Of a stretch of DNA of 60,671 nt, positions 10,749 to 20,900 are shown piece by piece. Source of the DNA: Halomonas sp. (lineage in GTDB: Bacteria; Pseudomonadota; Gammaproteobacteria; Pseudomonadales; Halomonadaceae); the NCBI RefSeq assembly GCF_007692655.1, contig NZ_REBQ01000111.1:1-60671 (forward strand). The letters run 5' to 3'. Below the pieces are notes generated by a model, which saw only the letters and a list, made by a program, of their open reading frames with translations, did no database searches and was not told the DNA's origin. The translations under genes were made by a program, and so were the position numbers. Every line of letters begins with the position of its first letter. Position 1 is the first letter of the stretch.

Positions 10749-10765
10749 TGGCATGCTTATTGCAC
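10749..10765 (+). promoter_or_regulatory. -24/-12 (sigma-54) promoter match upstream of rpoN
   Basis: TGGCATG-CTTA-TTGCAC matches the sigma-54 consensus TGGCAYR-N4-TTGCW. The invariant GG (10750-10751) and GC (10762-10763) are exactly 12 bases apart. The predicted transcription start would be near 10774, about 50 bases before the rpoN start codon. No enhancer-binding site could be assigned. Whether it is active is inference. Confidence 0.55.
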
Positions 10766-10824
10766 TTGCACCGAAGCACCACTCGCACTAGGGTAACCCT
10801 TTCCGATTAACGAGTGGTTCTCAG

Positions 10825-12243
10825 ATGGTCATGAAAGCTTCTCTTCAACTGCGCATCGGCACACAGCTGACCATGACGCCTCAGTTGCAGCAGGCCATTG
10901 CCTTGCTGCAGCTATCAACGCTGGATCTTCGCCAAGAAATTCAGCAGGCGCTTGATGCTAACCCTATGCTGGAGCAAGAAGACGAATTTAGCGAGCAAGC
11001 CGTCAGTGAGCCCAAGGATGAAGAGTGGTCAGAAAGTATTCCCACCGAACTGTCGGTAGACAGTGACTGGTCGGATACCTACCAAGATGTGGGCAGTATG
11101 AGCGGTAGTGGCAGCAGTGAGGGGCCAGACTTTGAGCGGCAGGCCGCCGGACAAAGCCTCCACGGCCACCTCCTGTGGCAGCTCGCCATGACTGACTTTA
11201 GTGCCCGCGAGCATCTTGTCGCGGAAAGCCTGATCGACGCACTGGATGCCAACGGCTATTTAACGCAGCCCCTCAATGACATTCGTGAAGGGTTACGTGC
11301 TCAGGGTATCGACGGACTGAGTCAGCGTGAAATTGAAAATACCTTGCTCAAGCTGCAGCAGTTCGAGCCCACCGGTATATTCGCCCGCGACCTGCGCGAA
11401 TGCTTAATGCTTCAGCTTGCCGCCCTGCCCGATGACACGCCCCTGCTGGTGCCCGCACGCCGACTGGTTCGCCAATTTCTTGAAGCGCTTGGCAAGGACG
11501 ATATGCGCTTACTCAAACGCCGTTTGGGGCTGGACGATGAACAGCTGAGCGATGTTATTCAGCTAATCCGCAGTCTCGACCCACGCCCTGGCAGCGCCTA
11601 TGGTGTCACCGACGACAGCTATATCACTCCCGACCTGGTCGTGCGCCATGACAATGAAGGCTGGCACTTAGAGCTTAATCCCGAAGCCTTACCCAAACTA
11701 CGCATTCAGCCTGATTATGCGAGCCTGATTAAGCGTGCCGATAAAAGTCAGGATAATCAGTTTTTAAAGGAACACCTCCAGGAGGCACGCTGGTTAATTA
11801 AGAGCCTTTCTAGCCGCAACGATACGTTGCTGCGCGTGGGCCGCGAAATCATTACCCGTCAAATTGGCTTTTTAGAACACGGCGAAGAAGCCATGAAGCC
11901 ACTAATACTGGCGGATATTGCAGAAGCCGTGGAAATGCATGAGTCGACCATCTCACGAGTCACCACCCAGAAATACATCCACACCCCACGCGGCGTATTC
12001 GAACTCAAGTATTTTTTCTCCAGCCAAGTTAGCGGCCAAGATGGTGACAGTCACTCCAGCACCGCGATCCGGGCACGCTTGAAAAAGTTGATCAGTGAAG
12101 AACAGCCCGGCAAACCGCTTTCTGATAGCCGCTTGGTGACTCTTTTAGACGAGAGTGGCATTCAGGTCGCACGTCGCACAGTGGCCAAATACCGTGAAGC
12201 CATGGGCATACCGTCATCCAGCGAACGCCGCCGTTTGCGCTAG
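10825..12243 (+). CDS. rpoN: RNA polymerase sigma-54 factor RpoN
   Basis: Alternative sigma factor for -24/-12 promoters that needs AAA+ enhancer-binding activators. Region I (MKASLQLRIGTQLTMTPQLQQAIALLQLSTLDL) is Gln/Leu-rich as expected; the acidic region II is at about 50-95; the core-binding region follows. The C-terminal RpoN box is present as ARRTVAKYREAMGIPSS, after the helix-turn-helix segment (HESTISRVTTQKYIHTPRGVFELKYFFS). Start ATG is 10825 or 10831. Length 472 is normal. It is followed by hpf, ptsN, rapZ and ptsO, the conserved rpoN neighbourhood. Confidence 0.97.
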   Translation: MVMKASLQLRIGTQLTMTPQLQQAIALLQLSTLDLRQEIQQALDANPMLEQEDEFSEQAVSEPKDEEWSESIPTELSVDSDWSDTYQDVGSMSGSGSSEGPDFERQAAGQSLHGHLLWQLAMTDFSAREHLVAESLIDALDANGYLTQPLNDIREGLRAQGIDGLSQREIENTLLKLQQFEPTGIFARDLRECLMLQLAALPDDTPLLVPARRLVRQFLEALGKDDMRLLKRRLGLDDEQLSDVIQLIRSLDPRPGSAYGVTDDSYITPDLVVRHDNEGWHLELNPEALPKLRIQPDYASLIKRADKSQDNQFLKEHLQEARWLIKSLSSRNDTLLRVGREIITRQIGFLEHGEEAMKPLILADIAEAVEMHESTISRVTTQKYIHTPRGVFELKYFFSSQVSGQDGDSHSSTAIRARLKKLISEEQPGKPLSDSRLVTLLDESGIQVARRTVAKYREAMGIPSSSERRRLR

Positions 12244-12290
12244 GGATTGACCAATCAGCACAAGAAAGCAAGGAAACTCTCGACAAGGGC

Positions 12291-12318
12291 TTTGCAACGC
12301 CCCAAAAAGGGTTACAAT
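12291..12318 (+). promoter_or_regulatory. Possible sigma-70 promoter for hpf
   Basis: TTTGCA (12291-12296) and TACAAT (12313-12318) are separated by 16 bases in the 108-base spacer after rpoN. The -10 box matches five of six consensus bases. It could give hpf-ptsN-rapZ-ptsO expression independent of rpoN; this is a sequence match only. Confidence 0.4.
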
Positions 12319-12351
12319 CGAAGTACAGTCCGTTGGATAAGGAGTACGTCA

Positions 12352-12660
12352 ATGCAAGTTAATATCACTGGTCATCATATGGATCTGACTGACGCCTTGC
12401 GTGACTATGTTAATGAAAAACTTGAACGTGTAGAGCGCCATTACGACAACATAACCACGGTGCAGGTCACCTTATCGGTGGAGAAGGAGCGACAGCAAGC
12501 CGCTTGTACGTTGCACGCCGCAGGCGCAGACTTACATGCAGAAGCACTCGACAGTGATATGTACGCCGCTATTGACGCCTTAGCGGACAAAATTGATCGT
12601 CAACTCGTAAAACATAAGGAAAAAGCACAAGCTCGCGCCCAAGGCGCAGGTGTGCGTTAA
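12352..12660 (+). CDS. hpf: Ribosome hibernation promoting factor HPF
   Basis: Binds the 30S subunit in stationary phase and promotes inactive 100S ribosome dimers. The start at 12352 (MQVNITGHHMDLT) has AAGGAG 8 bases upstream; the frame is open further back to 12247 but without homology. At 102 residues it is the short gammaproteobacterial form. The S30AE pattern is visible in ITGHHMDLTDALRDYVNEKLERVERHYDNI and in EALDSDMYAAIDALADKIDRQLVKHKEK. It lies in its usual place between rpoN and ptsN. Confidence 0.95.
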   Translation: MQVNITGHHMDLTDALRDYVNEKLERVERHYDNITTVQVTLSVEKERQQAACTLHAAGADLHAEALDSDMYAAIDALADKIDRQLVKHKEKAQARAQGAGVR

Positions 12661-12664
12661 ATCA

Positions 12665-13135
12665 ATGACGTTGGAAACCATACTCCCCCCGGAACGTGTT
12701 CTATACGACGTGCCCGGGGGCAGCAAAAAAAGGGTGCTGGAGTTTTTCAGCACCTTTATTGCCCAAAATATACCCAGCCTGGATAGCCAAGAAGTGTTCA
12801 GCCGTTTAATTGGTCGGGAGCGCTTAGGCAGTACAGGAATTGGCAATGGCGTGGCTATTCCCCATGCACGCAGTCCGCACTGCACAACGCCTATCGCCGG
12901 TTTTTTGAAGCTATCCGAACCTATCGATTTCGACGCAATCGACGGTGAACCAGTGGATTTGGTATTTGTGCTGCTGGTACCCGAAGAGGCCGATGACACG
13001 CACCTTTCCCTGTTAGGACAAGTAGCGACCATCATGAATGATGCGGATACTCGCCAGCAACTGCGCAGAACTGGCAGCCAGCGCGAACTGCTTGATCTTA
13101 TTTCCGCCAAAATTCGCGAGCAGCTAGCGTCCTGA
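12665..13135 (+). CDS. ptsN: Nitrogen-regulatory PTS EIIA component PtsN
   Basis: EIIA-Ntr phospho-acceptor of the PTS-Ntr regulatory chain (PtsP to PtsO/NPr to PtsN); in relatives it controls potassium uptake, envelope stress and carbon/nitrogen balance. The phosphorylated histidine is in GNGVAIPHARSPH (His 67). The start ATG at 12665 gives 156 residues; an in-frame GTG at 12650 overlaps the end of hpf. It lies 4 bases after the hpf stop, so translation may be coupled. Confidence 0.95.
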   Translation: MTLETILPPERVLYDVPGGSKKRVLEFFSTFIAQNIPSLDSQEVFSRLIGRERLGSTGIGNGVAIPHARSPHCTTPIAGFLKLSEPIDFDAIDGEPVDLVFVLLVPEEADDTHLSLLGQVATIMNDADTRQQLRRTGSQRELLDLISAKIREQLAS

Positions 13136-13205
13136 CCTTAGCTGGTGGCATGCTTCTCATCTAAAGAACCATCAACTCAGCTTGCTCTAAGCAAAGAGAG
13201 TCTCA

Positions 13206-14153
13206 ATGCAACTGGTGATCATTAGCGGCCGCTCCGGGTCGGGTAAGTCTATCGCCTTACAAGCGCTTGAAGACTTAGGCTATTACGCGATTGATAATTT
13301 ACCTGCCATGCTGCTGGGATCGTTGGTGGATGAATTACGCATCCAAGGTGAACGCACCCACTTGGCAGTTAGTATTGATGCCCGCAACCTGCCCGGCGGA
13401 TTAGAACGCTTACCGTCTCAATTAGACGAGCTGCGTCAGCGTAATATCAACTTTCAAGTTATCTATCTGACCACCGATGCACGCATTCTTCTTGAGCGCT
13501 ACTCCGCCACCCGGCGCAGACACCCGTTAACCCGGGATAGCGAAATGACGCTAGAAGAAGCCATCAATAAAGAAGAAGAAACACTGCATGACATCCGCGA
13601 TTTAGCCGATCTACTGATCGATACCTCGCGGTTATCAGTTCACGATTTACGCCGTCGCATCACCGACCAGGTCGCCCATCAACGGCGTGATCAGCTGACG
13701 CTGACGCTGGAATCATTCGGCTATAAGCGTGGCGTCCCCATGGACGCTGACTTGGTATTTGATGTGCGCTGCCTGCCTAACCCGTATTGGGATCCAACCC
13801 TTCGTCAGTTTACCGGTCGGGACGAAAGCATCGTGGCTTTTTTAAGTAGCTATAGCATTGTTGACGATATGAGCAATGATATTCAGTCTTGGCTGGAGCG
13901 CTGGTTACCCGCTTACCAGAACAGCCAACGCAGCTATATGACCATTGCCATTGGTTGCACAGGTGGTCAGCATCGTTCCGTGTATATGGTCGAACAGCTG
14001 GCCAAAAAGCTGGCCTCCCAAATGGGTGAGGTACAGCTTCGCCATCGTGAATTAGGCTTGCAGTACACCCTGAGCGGGCAGCAATCGGCACCTTTGACCA
14101 GCCAAACTACCAATAACCAAGCTGATACCGATAAGCAGCAAGAGACCTCATAA
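13206..14153 (+). CDS. rapZ: RNase adapter protein RapZ
   Basis: Glucosamine-6-phosphate sensor that directs RNase E to the sRNA GlmZ in enterobacteria, tuning GlmS and so amino-sugar supply. The N-terminal P-loop GRSGSGKS spans residues 8-15; the C-terminal domain has the conserved GCTGGQHRSVYMVEQLA. The core matches the usual 285-residue protein, but this one has a Gln/Thr/Ser-rich tail of roughly 25 residues (SGQQSAPLTSQTTNNQ...). It is followed by ptsO after about 45 bases. Confidence 0.96.
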   Translation: MQLVIISGRSGSGKSIALQALEDLGYYAIDNLPAMLLGSLVDELRIQGERTHLAVSIDARNLPGGLERLPSQLDELRQRNINFQVIYLTTDARILLERYSATRRRHPLTRDSEMTLEEAINKEEETLHDIRDLADLLIDTSRLSVHDLRRRITDQVAHQRRDQLTLTLESFGYKRGVPMDADLVFDVRCLPNPYWDPTLRQFTGRDESIVAFLSSYSIVDDMSNDIQSWLERWLPAYQNSQRSYMTIAIGCTGGQHRSVYMVEQLAKKLASQMGEVQLRHRELGLQYTLSGQQSAPLTSQTTNNQADTDKQQETS

Positions 14154-14198
14154 ACGTTTCTATCCATTAATGACACCGCTCGGCGAAAAGGAACCAGG

Positions 14199-14468
14199 GT
14201 GCCAGAAAGAACACTTGTACTTACCAATCAACGCGGGTTGCATGCCCGCGCAGCCACCAAACTTGTCAAATGCGGCCAACAGTTCACGGCTAAAATACGT
14301 GTCTACAAGCAGCAGCAAGTGGCTGATGCCGCCAATATCATGTCACTGCTCATGCTCGCTGCCCCATGTGGCACTGAGCTAACCATCAATGCCGAAGGCG
14401 ACGATGCTGAACAAGCGCTTGAAGCCATTCAAGCGCTGTTTGAAGCCCGTTTTGAAGAAGATCAATAG
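14199..14468 (+). CDS. ptsO: Phosphocarrier protein NPr (PtsO)
   Basis: HPr-like protein that passes phosphate from EI-Ntr (PtsP) to PtsN. The active histidine is His 15 in RGLHARAATKLV. The segment around the regulatory Ser46 of HPr reads ANIMSLLML, so position 46 is Asn, as expected for a nitrogen-branch HPr not controlled by HPr kinase. GTG start with AAAAGGAA upstream; 89 residues. It ends 14 bases from the convergent pmbA stop, with no recognisable terminator between them. Confidence 0.95.
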   Translation: MPERTLVLTNQRGLHARAATKLVKCGQQFTAKIRVYKQQQVADAANIMSLLMLAAPCGTELTINAEGDDAEQALEAIQALFEARFEEDQ

Positions 14469-14482
14469 CCGTTTAGAGTGAA

Positions 14483-15823
14483 TCAGTCGCCGGCTACGGT
14501 CATCGCATCAATCAGCCAACTGCCCGTGTGAACACTGCCACGGGTATCGGTGTCATCGCCAATGGCTACCAAACCTGAGAACATACGCTCAAGATTGCTG
14601 GCAATGGTGAACTCTTCGATGGGATATTGCACCTTACCGTTTTCTACCCAAAAACCTGCGGCGCCCCGTGAGTAATCGCCGGTGACACCGTTAACCCCCT
14701 GCCCCATTAACTCCGTCACCCAGATACCTCGGCCCATCTCTTTAAGCAGTTGGTCATGAGATTGCAGCGGCGCCATCAAGCGAACGTTGCGCGCGCCTCC
14801 GGCATTGCCGGTTGTTTGCATTTTCAGTCGCCGCGCACTGTAGGAAGAGAGCATATAGCTTGCAATATTGCCTTGGTCAATAAAGCGATTATTGCGGGTT
14901 TGTACCCCTTCACCATCAAACGGGGAACTCGCAGTGGCACCGATTTCCATGGGGTGCTCTTCTAAGCTAAACCAATCAGGAAATAGCGGTGTTCCAAGCC
15001 GGTCACACAGAAACGAGGCCTGTCTGTATAGCGCTCCACCTGCCAAACCGCCAAGCAGATGCCCTATCAAACCACTGGCTAAGGAAGGGTCAAACAGTAC
15101 CGGAAACGTACCGGTCGGTGGCCGTTTGGCACCCAGCCTGCGCAGCGTGCGCAGCGCGGCCTCCCGCCCGACCTCGGCTGGGTCGCGCAGCAACTGGGGA
15201 TTTCGCGCAGACGTATAGTCATAGTCGCGCTGCATTCCCTTGTCATCCTGCGCAATCAGCATGCACGACAGTGAATGACTGCTACCTTTTTGCGTTCCCA
15301 AAAAGCCATGACTGTTGGCATACACCCGAACCCCTTCGCCGCTGGAGAGTGATGCGCCATCCGACTGGGTAATCCCTTCAACGTCACGCCCGGCCTGCTC
15401 GCAGGCAAGCGCTAGGTCAATCGCCTGATCGGTGGTTAATGCCCAAGGGTAATGCACCTTCAAATCGGGCAATTGCGTGGCCATGAGCGAAGCATCTGCA
15501 AGGCCTGCGGCGGGGTCTTCGCCGGTATAACGGGCAATGGCGAACGCTTTCTCAACGGCAGCCTGAATCGACATGCTACTGGCGTCTGTTGACGATGCAC
15601 TTCCTTTGCGCTGCCCTACGTAGAGCGTCACGGCAATGCCTTGATCACGGGACAGCTCTACGGTTTCCACTTCACCTAAGCGCACGCTCACTCCCACGCC
15701 CTGATCTACGCTTGCGCCTACTTCTGCAGCATCCGCACCCAAGCGCTTTGCCAACGCCAGAGCTTCTTCAGCGCGGGCGGTCAGTAACGCCTGCTGTGCG
15801 GATGCATCAAATGCCTGTGCCAT
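14483..15823 (-). CDS. pmbA: Metalloprotease TldE/PmbA
   Basis: Partner of TldD in a heterodimeric zinc protease that degrades unfolded peptides and, in E. coli, matures microcin B17 and breaks down CcdA (established). The start at 15823 (MAQAFDASAQQ) is set by a strong AAGGAGG 7 bases upstream; the frame extends to 15874 without support. Family features include GSASSTDASSMSIQAAVEKA, FPVLFDPSLASGLIGHLLGG and the C-terminal GVNGVTGDYSRGAAGFWVENG. It lacks the HExxxH of TldD, as usual. 446 residues. Its partner tldD lies beyond darP on the same strand. Confidence 0.95.
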   Translation of the reverse strand: MAQAFDASAQQALLTARAEEALALAKRLGADAAEVGASVDQGVGVSVRLGEVETVELSRDQGIAVTLYVGQRKGSASSTDASSMSIQAAVEKAFAIARYTGEDPAAGLADASLMATQLPDLKVHYPWALTTDQAIDLALACEQAGRDVEGITQSDGASLSSGEGVRVYANSHGFLGTQKGSSHSLSCMLIAQDDKGMQRDYDYTSARNPQLLRDPAEVGREAALRTLRRLGAKRPPTGTFPVLFDPSLASGLIGHLLGGLAGGALYRQASFLCDRLGTPLFPDWFSLEEHPMEIGATASSPFDGEGVQTRNNRFIDQGNIASYMLSSYSARRLKMQTTGNAGGARNVRLMAPLQSHDQLLKEMGRGIWVTELMGQGVNGVTGDYSRGAAGFWVENGKVQYPIEEFTIASNLERMFSGLVAIGDDTDTRGSVHTGSWLIDAMTVAGD

Positions 15824-15921
15824 ATTGGCCTCCTTTCTCAACCGAATGCCTCTCAACAGAATGACTTCGGCCAATCAATGTTGTTCTCACAGCTGGTATA
15901 ATGCTGCAACGAATCTAGTCA

Positions 15922-16455
15922 GTGAGTCACACTATGCGTAAGCAACGTCCCGATCCTGTTGAAATTGAAGAGCAGGAAGAACGCCCTAGCAAGTCGCAAC
16001 TCAAACGCGAAATGCATGCCTTACAGGCACTTGGGGAAACATTAATCGCTATGCGGCCAGCGGAGCGCGCCCGCTTTCCGCTCTCAGACGATATGCTGCG
16101 AGCTATCGAGGAAACCTCTCGTATACGTTCCCACGAAGGCCGTCGTCGACATATGCAATACGTCGGAAAATTAATTCGCAAGGAAGATCTTACCGCCATT
16201 CAAGGTGTCTTCGACTCGATTGATCAAGAACAGGAGCAACGCGATCACGCTTTTCATCGCCTGGAAAAATGGCGGGAACGCTTAATTGAAGAAGGCGATA
16301 CTGCTGTTGATCTTTTCATGGCCGAACACCCCGACGCTGATCGCCAGACGCTGCGTCAACTAATACGCAACGCCCAGCGGGAACGCGAAGAGGGCAAATC
16401 TCCCTCTAGTTCACGCAAACTCTTCAAACACCTGCGTGAAACCCTGTCCCTTTAA
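15922..16455 (+). CDS. darP: Ribosome-associated protein DarP (YjgA)
   Basis: Acts in late 50S subunit assembly, binding near the peptidyl transferase centre (family knowledge). The 177-residue protein is strongly charged and helical, with the family pattern ERPSKSQLKREMHALQALGE near the start, RRRHMQYVGKLIR in the middle and FKHLRE at the end. The start may be GTG 15922 or ATG 15934; neither has a strong ribosome site. It points away from pmbA and converges on tldD, leaving only 10 bases to the tldD stop. Confidence 0.94.
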   Translation: MSHTMRKQRPDPVEIEEQEERPSKSQLKREMHALQALGETLIAMRPAERARFPLSDDMLRAIEETSRIRSHEGRRRHMQYVGKLIRKEDLTAIQGVFDSIDQEQEQRDHAFHRLEKWRERLIEEGDTAVDLFMAEHPDADRQTLRQLIRNAQREREEGKSPSSSRKLFKHLRETLSL

Positions 16456-16465
16456 AGCCAGCTGT

Positions 16466-17917
16466 TTAAGACTGTGTACCGCCGACGGTCAGCTCATCCA
16501 ATTTCAAGGTGGGCTGGCCGACACCGACCGGCACTCCTTGGCCTTCTTTACCGCACACGCCAATGCCAGTGTCCAGGGCCATATCGTGACCAATCATCGA
16601 CACACGCTTCATTGCTTCCGGGCCATTACCAATCAGCGTGGCGCCCTTCACTGGCGCCGTCACTTTACCGTCTTCAATTAGGTAAGCTTCGCTGGCTGAA
16701 AAAACGAACTTGCCCGAGGTGATATCTACCTGCCCACCGCCAAAGCTCACCGCATAAATACCCCGCTTGACGCTTTTAATGATATCACTGGGCTCATCCT
16801 GCCCCGCGAGCATGACGGTATTGGTCATACGCGGCATGGGTAAATGAGCAAACGACTCACGTCGGGCATTGCCGGTGGCGGCCATGCCCATCATGCGAGC
16901 GTTTAGCTTATCTTGCATATAGCCGGTCAAGATCCCGTCTTCAATCAACGGGGTGTATTGGCCAGGAGTACCCTCGTCATCAACGTTCATCGAGCCACGG
17001 CAATCGGCGATGGTCGCGTCGTCCACGATAGTGACACCTTTGGCAGCAACGCGCTTACCCATCTGGCCAGCAAAAGCGGAACTGCCCTTGCGGTTGAAAT
17101 CGCCTTCCAACCCATGGCCAACGGCTTCATGAAGTAAAATACCCGGCCAACCGGACGCCAGCACAACGGGCATTTGCCCGGCAGGGGCATCAATGGCTTC
17201 CAGGTTGACCAGGGCTTGACGAACCGCCTCTTTGGCATACTGCTCAGCCACCTGATCATCGCGCAGTTTTGCCATGGAGTATCGACCGCCACCACCTGCA
17301 CTGCCGCGCTCACGGCGACCGTTTTTCACCGCAATAACGCTGACGTTAAAACGCACTAAAGGGCGGATATCTGCCGCTAAAGTCCCGTCGCTGGCCCGCA
17401 CCAGGACGACTTCATAAGTACCGGACAGGGAAGCACTCACCTGGCTGATGCTCGGATCTGCAGCCCGCGCGACCTGATCAGCCTGCTTGAGCATGGCCAC
17501 CTTATCTTCAGCACTTAAGCCCGCCAGCGGATCAATACCTGCATAACGTGACGCGGCTGACACTGAGTGTACTTTCTGTCCTGGCAGTCGTTTGCCGCTA
17601 CGCACAATACCTGCCGCCGTGCGGCCGGTGTCCATCAATGCATCAGCGGTAATTTGATTGGAGTATGCGAAGCCGGTTTTTTCACCGGCTAATGAACGCA
17701 CGCCAACGCCCCCATCAATGTTATAACTGGCCTCCTTGACTTCGCCGTCTTCCAATACCCAGCCTTCTTGCCAAGTACGCTGAAAATATAAATCGGCGTA
17801 ATCGATGCCAGCTCCCATGGCGTAATCCAAGCCAGTATCTAGAGCATCTAAATCTAGCCCTCCAGGGGTTAACAAGATGGCAGTAGCCGTATCTACATCA
17901 CTTTTATATGCGGTCAT
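16466..17917 (-). CDS. tldD: Metalloprotease TldD
   Basis: Catalytic subunit of the TldD/TldE zinc protease. The active-site motif [11 protein letters not shown] (an HExxxH zinc site) is present near residue 265. The start MTAYKSDVD at 17917 is preferred: it makes an ATGA overlap with the stop of yhdP, while the upstream extension to 17953 lies in yhdP. 483 residues, usual length. The yhdP-tldD pairing is conserved in E. coli and Pseudomonas. Confidence 0.96.
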   Translation of the reverse strand: MTAYKSDVDTATAILLTPGGLDLDALDTGLDYAMGAGIDYADLYFQRTWQEGWVLEDGEVKEASYNIDGGVGVRSLAGEKTGFAYSNQITADALMDTGRTAAGIVRSGKRLPGQKVHSVSAASRYAGIDPLAGLSAEDKVAMLKQADQVARAADPSISQVSASLSGTYEVVLVRASDGTLAADIRPLVRFNVSVIAVKNGRRERGSAGGGGRYSMAKLRDDQVAEQYAKEAVRQALVNLEAIDAPAGQMPVVLASGWPGILLHEAVGHGLEGDFNRKGSSAFAGQMGKRVAAKGVTIVDDATIADCRGSMNVDDEGTPGQYTPLIEDGILTGYMQDKLNARMMGMAATGNARRESFAHLPMPRMTNTVMLAGQDEPSDIIKSVKRGIYAVSFGGGQVDITSGKFVFSASEAYLIEDGKVTAPVKGATLIGNGPEAMKRVSMIGHDMALDTGIGVCGKEGQGVPVGVGQPTLKLDELTVGGTQS

Positions 17918-20900
17918 TGAGGGCCTTCTAAAGTAACCTGAGGCGAAGTCCAAGGACCTCGCACACGATAATGGAGTGTGGTGGCTCGATCTAAGGCGTC
18001 GCCAAACAGCTGGTCAGCGAGAAACAGCGCGCCGCCAACAATGGGCGCACCGACAGCAATTGCCGCAATGGGCAAACTTTGTGTCACTGGCAGTGTGACG
18101 CCCAGACGTTGGTCAAGTTCACGATTAACAAGATTTACATTGCCAGTGAGCTTAAGGGTGGCGGCCGGGGCATCAATTTGCAATGGCCCCCGCAGCGTCA
18201 ACAGCCCGCCTGACACATCAGCGGTGCCCTGCACCCGGTCAAACGCCGTTCCCTGACCGGTAACATCAGAAAAATCCAAGCGTAAGCGGCGCAAAATATT
18301 ATCGAAATTAAGCAGGCCTATTAAACGTGCCGGAGTCGATTCCATTGTTACAAAGCGCCCATCGCGAATATCGGTACGGATATAGCCATCGGAATGGCTT
18401 AAATCCAACTGCCAGGGAGCACCCGGCCAATCAAGCGATGCCACCACATCGGTGCTGCGACTACGCATGACGACAGGCTGATCAAGCCGTTCGAGCGCGG
18501 TGCCGACATCCCCTCCCTGAATAGAGATATCCGCACGAGTGTGGCTGGATACAGAATCGCCTTCCCAGTAAAGCTCGCCACGGGCAGAAAGCTGCCCCAT
18601 GGTTAAACCAACCGGCGCCAACGAAAAACGCTCGCCATCACTCTGCCAATACGCTGTCAAAGGACCAAAGCGACGCGATTCCATGGCAATTTCTGCCATA
18701 CGGAGGCGCCCATTAGGCACATCGGCCAACCAACCAGGAATCGCTAAAGGTAAGTCGCGCCGGGTTTCCACTTCCTCCCACCAGGAGTCCGGACGCGCCG
18801 AATCAGCATCATGCTGAACGTTGCCTAATGCCAACAGGCGGTCCAGTGCAATCGATTCAATGGCGATATCTAGAGGATGGGGTAAATCGTCATCGTAGCG
18901 TAAATGCCCGGTGACGATATTGCCACTAACCTCCATGTCGGCGCGGCCACTGTTCATACTGCCCGCCGCCCTAACATTGCCCAGACACTCATCTTGATAA
19001 ACCACGCAGGCTGACGTTAGTGACACTGCCAATGGAGACTGGCTACTTCCACTACCAGCATCGGCAACATTGCCATCACCAAACTGAATCGCATCCCCCT
19101 CCATGAGCGGCTCAATCGCTTGATACCAGGCCATAGGGTCAAGTCGCGGCACATCGACGGCCATCGTAAACCCCGGCTGTGAAGGCCAATCAGGAAGCGT
19201 CACTGCTTCACTGCCAAGGTACAGTGTTCCGGCAAGGCCACCATTAAGCTGTTGCGCACGCACAGAAGCAATATCAGCCAATCGACTTTCGATCTGCCCA
19301 GCGTCAATATCGGCATTGATCACCCACGGCCATGGCTGCTGCGCTGATTTTGCAAAGGGCTCGGGCAAATGGCTGGTCACACCGACTAAACGGCTTTCTA
19401 AGCGGACAGTCGGCGTGGGCAAGAGCCTAACCAACCCTTGCCACTGTAACTGGCCTTCAAACGGTAGGGTGCCCTGACTGTCATCCAGCCCAGCAAGCCC
19501 GAAAAGCGCGGCAGTGGCGAAACTGCCCTGCAACTCTATTTCGTCACGCTGGGTATGCATATCGGCATGGATTTCGCCCCCCAGCAGTCGAGCACTGGCC
19601 TCGCCTGCCAATCCACGTCTCTCCCCATCCTGAAGCCACGCCAGGTCGCCTTCCACCGCCTGTAGACGTAGATCCAGTGGCAGGTATACCACTTCTGAAA
19701 AGCGCGGCTTAGCATTCACTTCCAACTGTAACGTTTCAGGCGCCTCTAACGGCAGCGACATCGCAATATCGCCGTTCACTTCTCCAGAGAGGCGTAAATC
19801 ACTTAGTTGCGCAAGGTCAATATCGGGCATCGCCTGCAAAAATGAGGTCAGCGACTTGCCATCAGCGTATAACAGCCCAGAAAGATCCAGAACCTCATCC
19901 TCCATCACCAGCTCACCCTGTGAAGCAGTGACGCCATGGCTCTGGGCATGATCTATAACGGCTTCCAACACCTTGTTTCGCCACGTTAGCCGACCTTCAA
20001 CATCCTCAATCCGTGGCCAACCTGGCGCAATGGGTAAATACCCTTGGGTAATAGCCAGAGCCAGGGTAGCCGTAAAATCTTCCCTAGTGACCGTGCTGCC
20101 TAGTGGCTGGCTCAATTGCAACGAGCCCTGGTTAACATAGCCACCTATATCGTTAAGCAGAAAATCGCTCAATTCATCTTCCATCACCCCCAACGGCAAC
20201 CATTGAGCCAGCGGGCGCTCGAGAGCGTCTACGTCGTTAAAATCAACATCCAAACCAAAGTGCCCGCGACTCTGACCAGTGACAAGCCCAAAGCCGCCGG
20301 ACAGCTGCGCTCCATCCCAATCTACTTTTATACGCTTGCCGCTGACCATGGTTCTGGGGCCGTCATATACCCACTGCACCTCGCCTTCTGCATGGCGTAG
20401 CTGCATAGGGGTGGCAAACACATCGGGAAAGTAGAGGGTACTGTCGCCATTACTGCTGAACAGCACACGGCCACGAAGATCTCTTGCTTCTACCCAGGCA
20501 TCTAAAGGACCTCCACCCGGTGCCTGCTGCCACGGCGACACCTCCACCCCGGTGAGTGACGCATTCACTCCCCAGTGACCCTCCCGCTGCCCCACCTGCA
20601 AACCTTGAACCTGACCACGGGGGGAGAGCGTTTGTAATACACGGGTCACCGACTCAGGCAGCAGGACATAATCACGCCAAGCGGTAAGCGATGCCAATTC
20701 AAAAGCGCTAGTACGCACTTCCCACTGTCCTGGCTGATGGGATGCAGACCAATGACGAGGTAAGGCCGGGCCATCGCTATCCCCGACAGGCTGGGCCCAC
20801 TCAACGCTTTGTGCATCCCCACTTAGCCATGCTTCGCCGCCATCACCATCACGCTGCCACAAACCGTTGGCTTCAATATCTCTTAGCACTGCGTACTGAA

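Noticed and set aside
12580-13110. 176-codon open frame on the minus strand opposite ptsN
   Set aside because: Ser/Arg-rich shadow translation of ptsN with no independent support.
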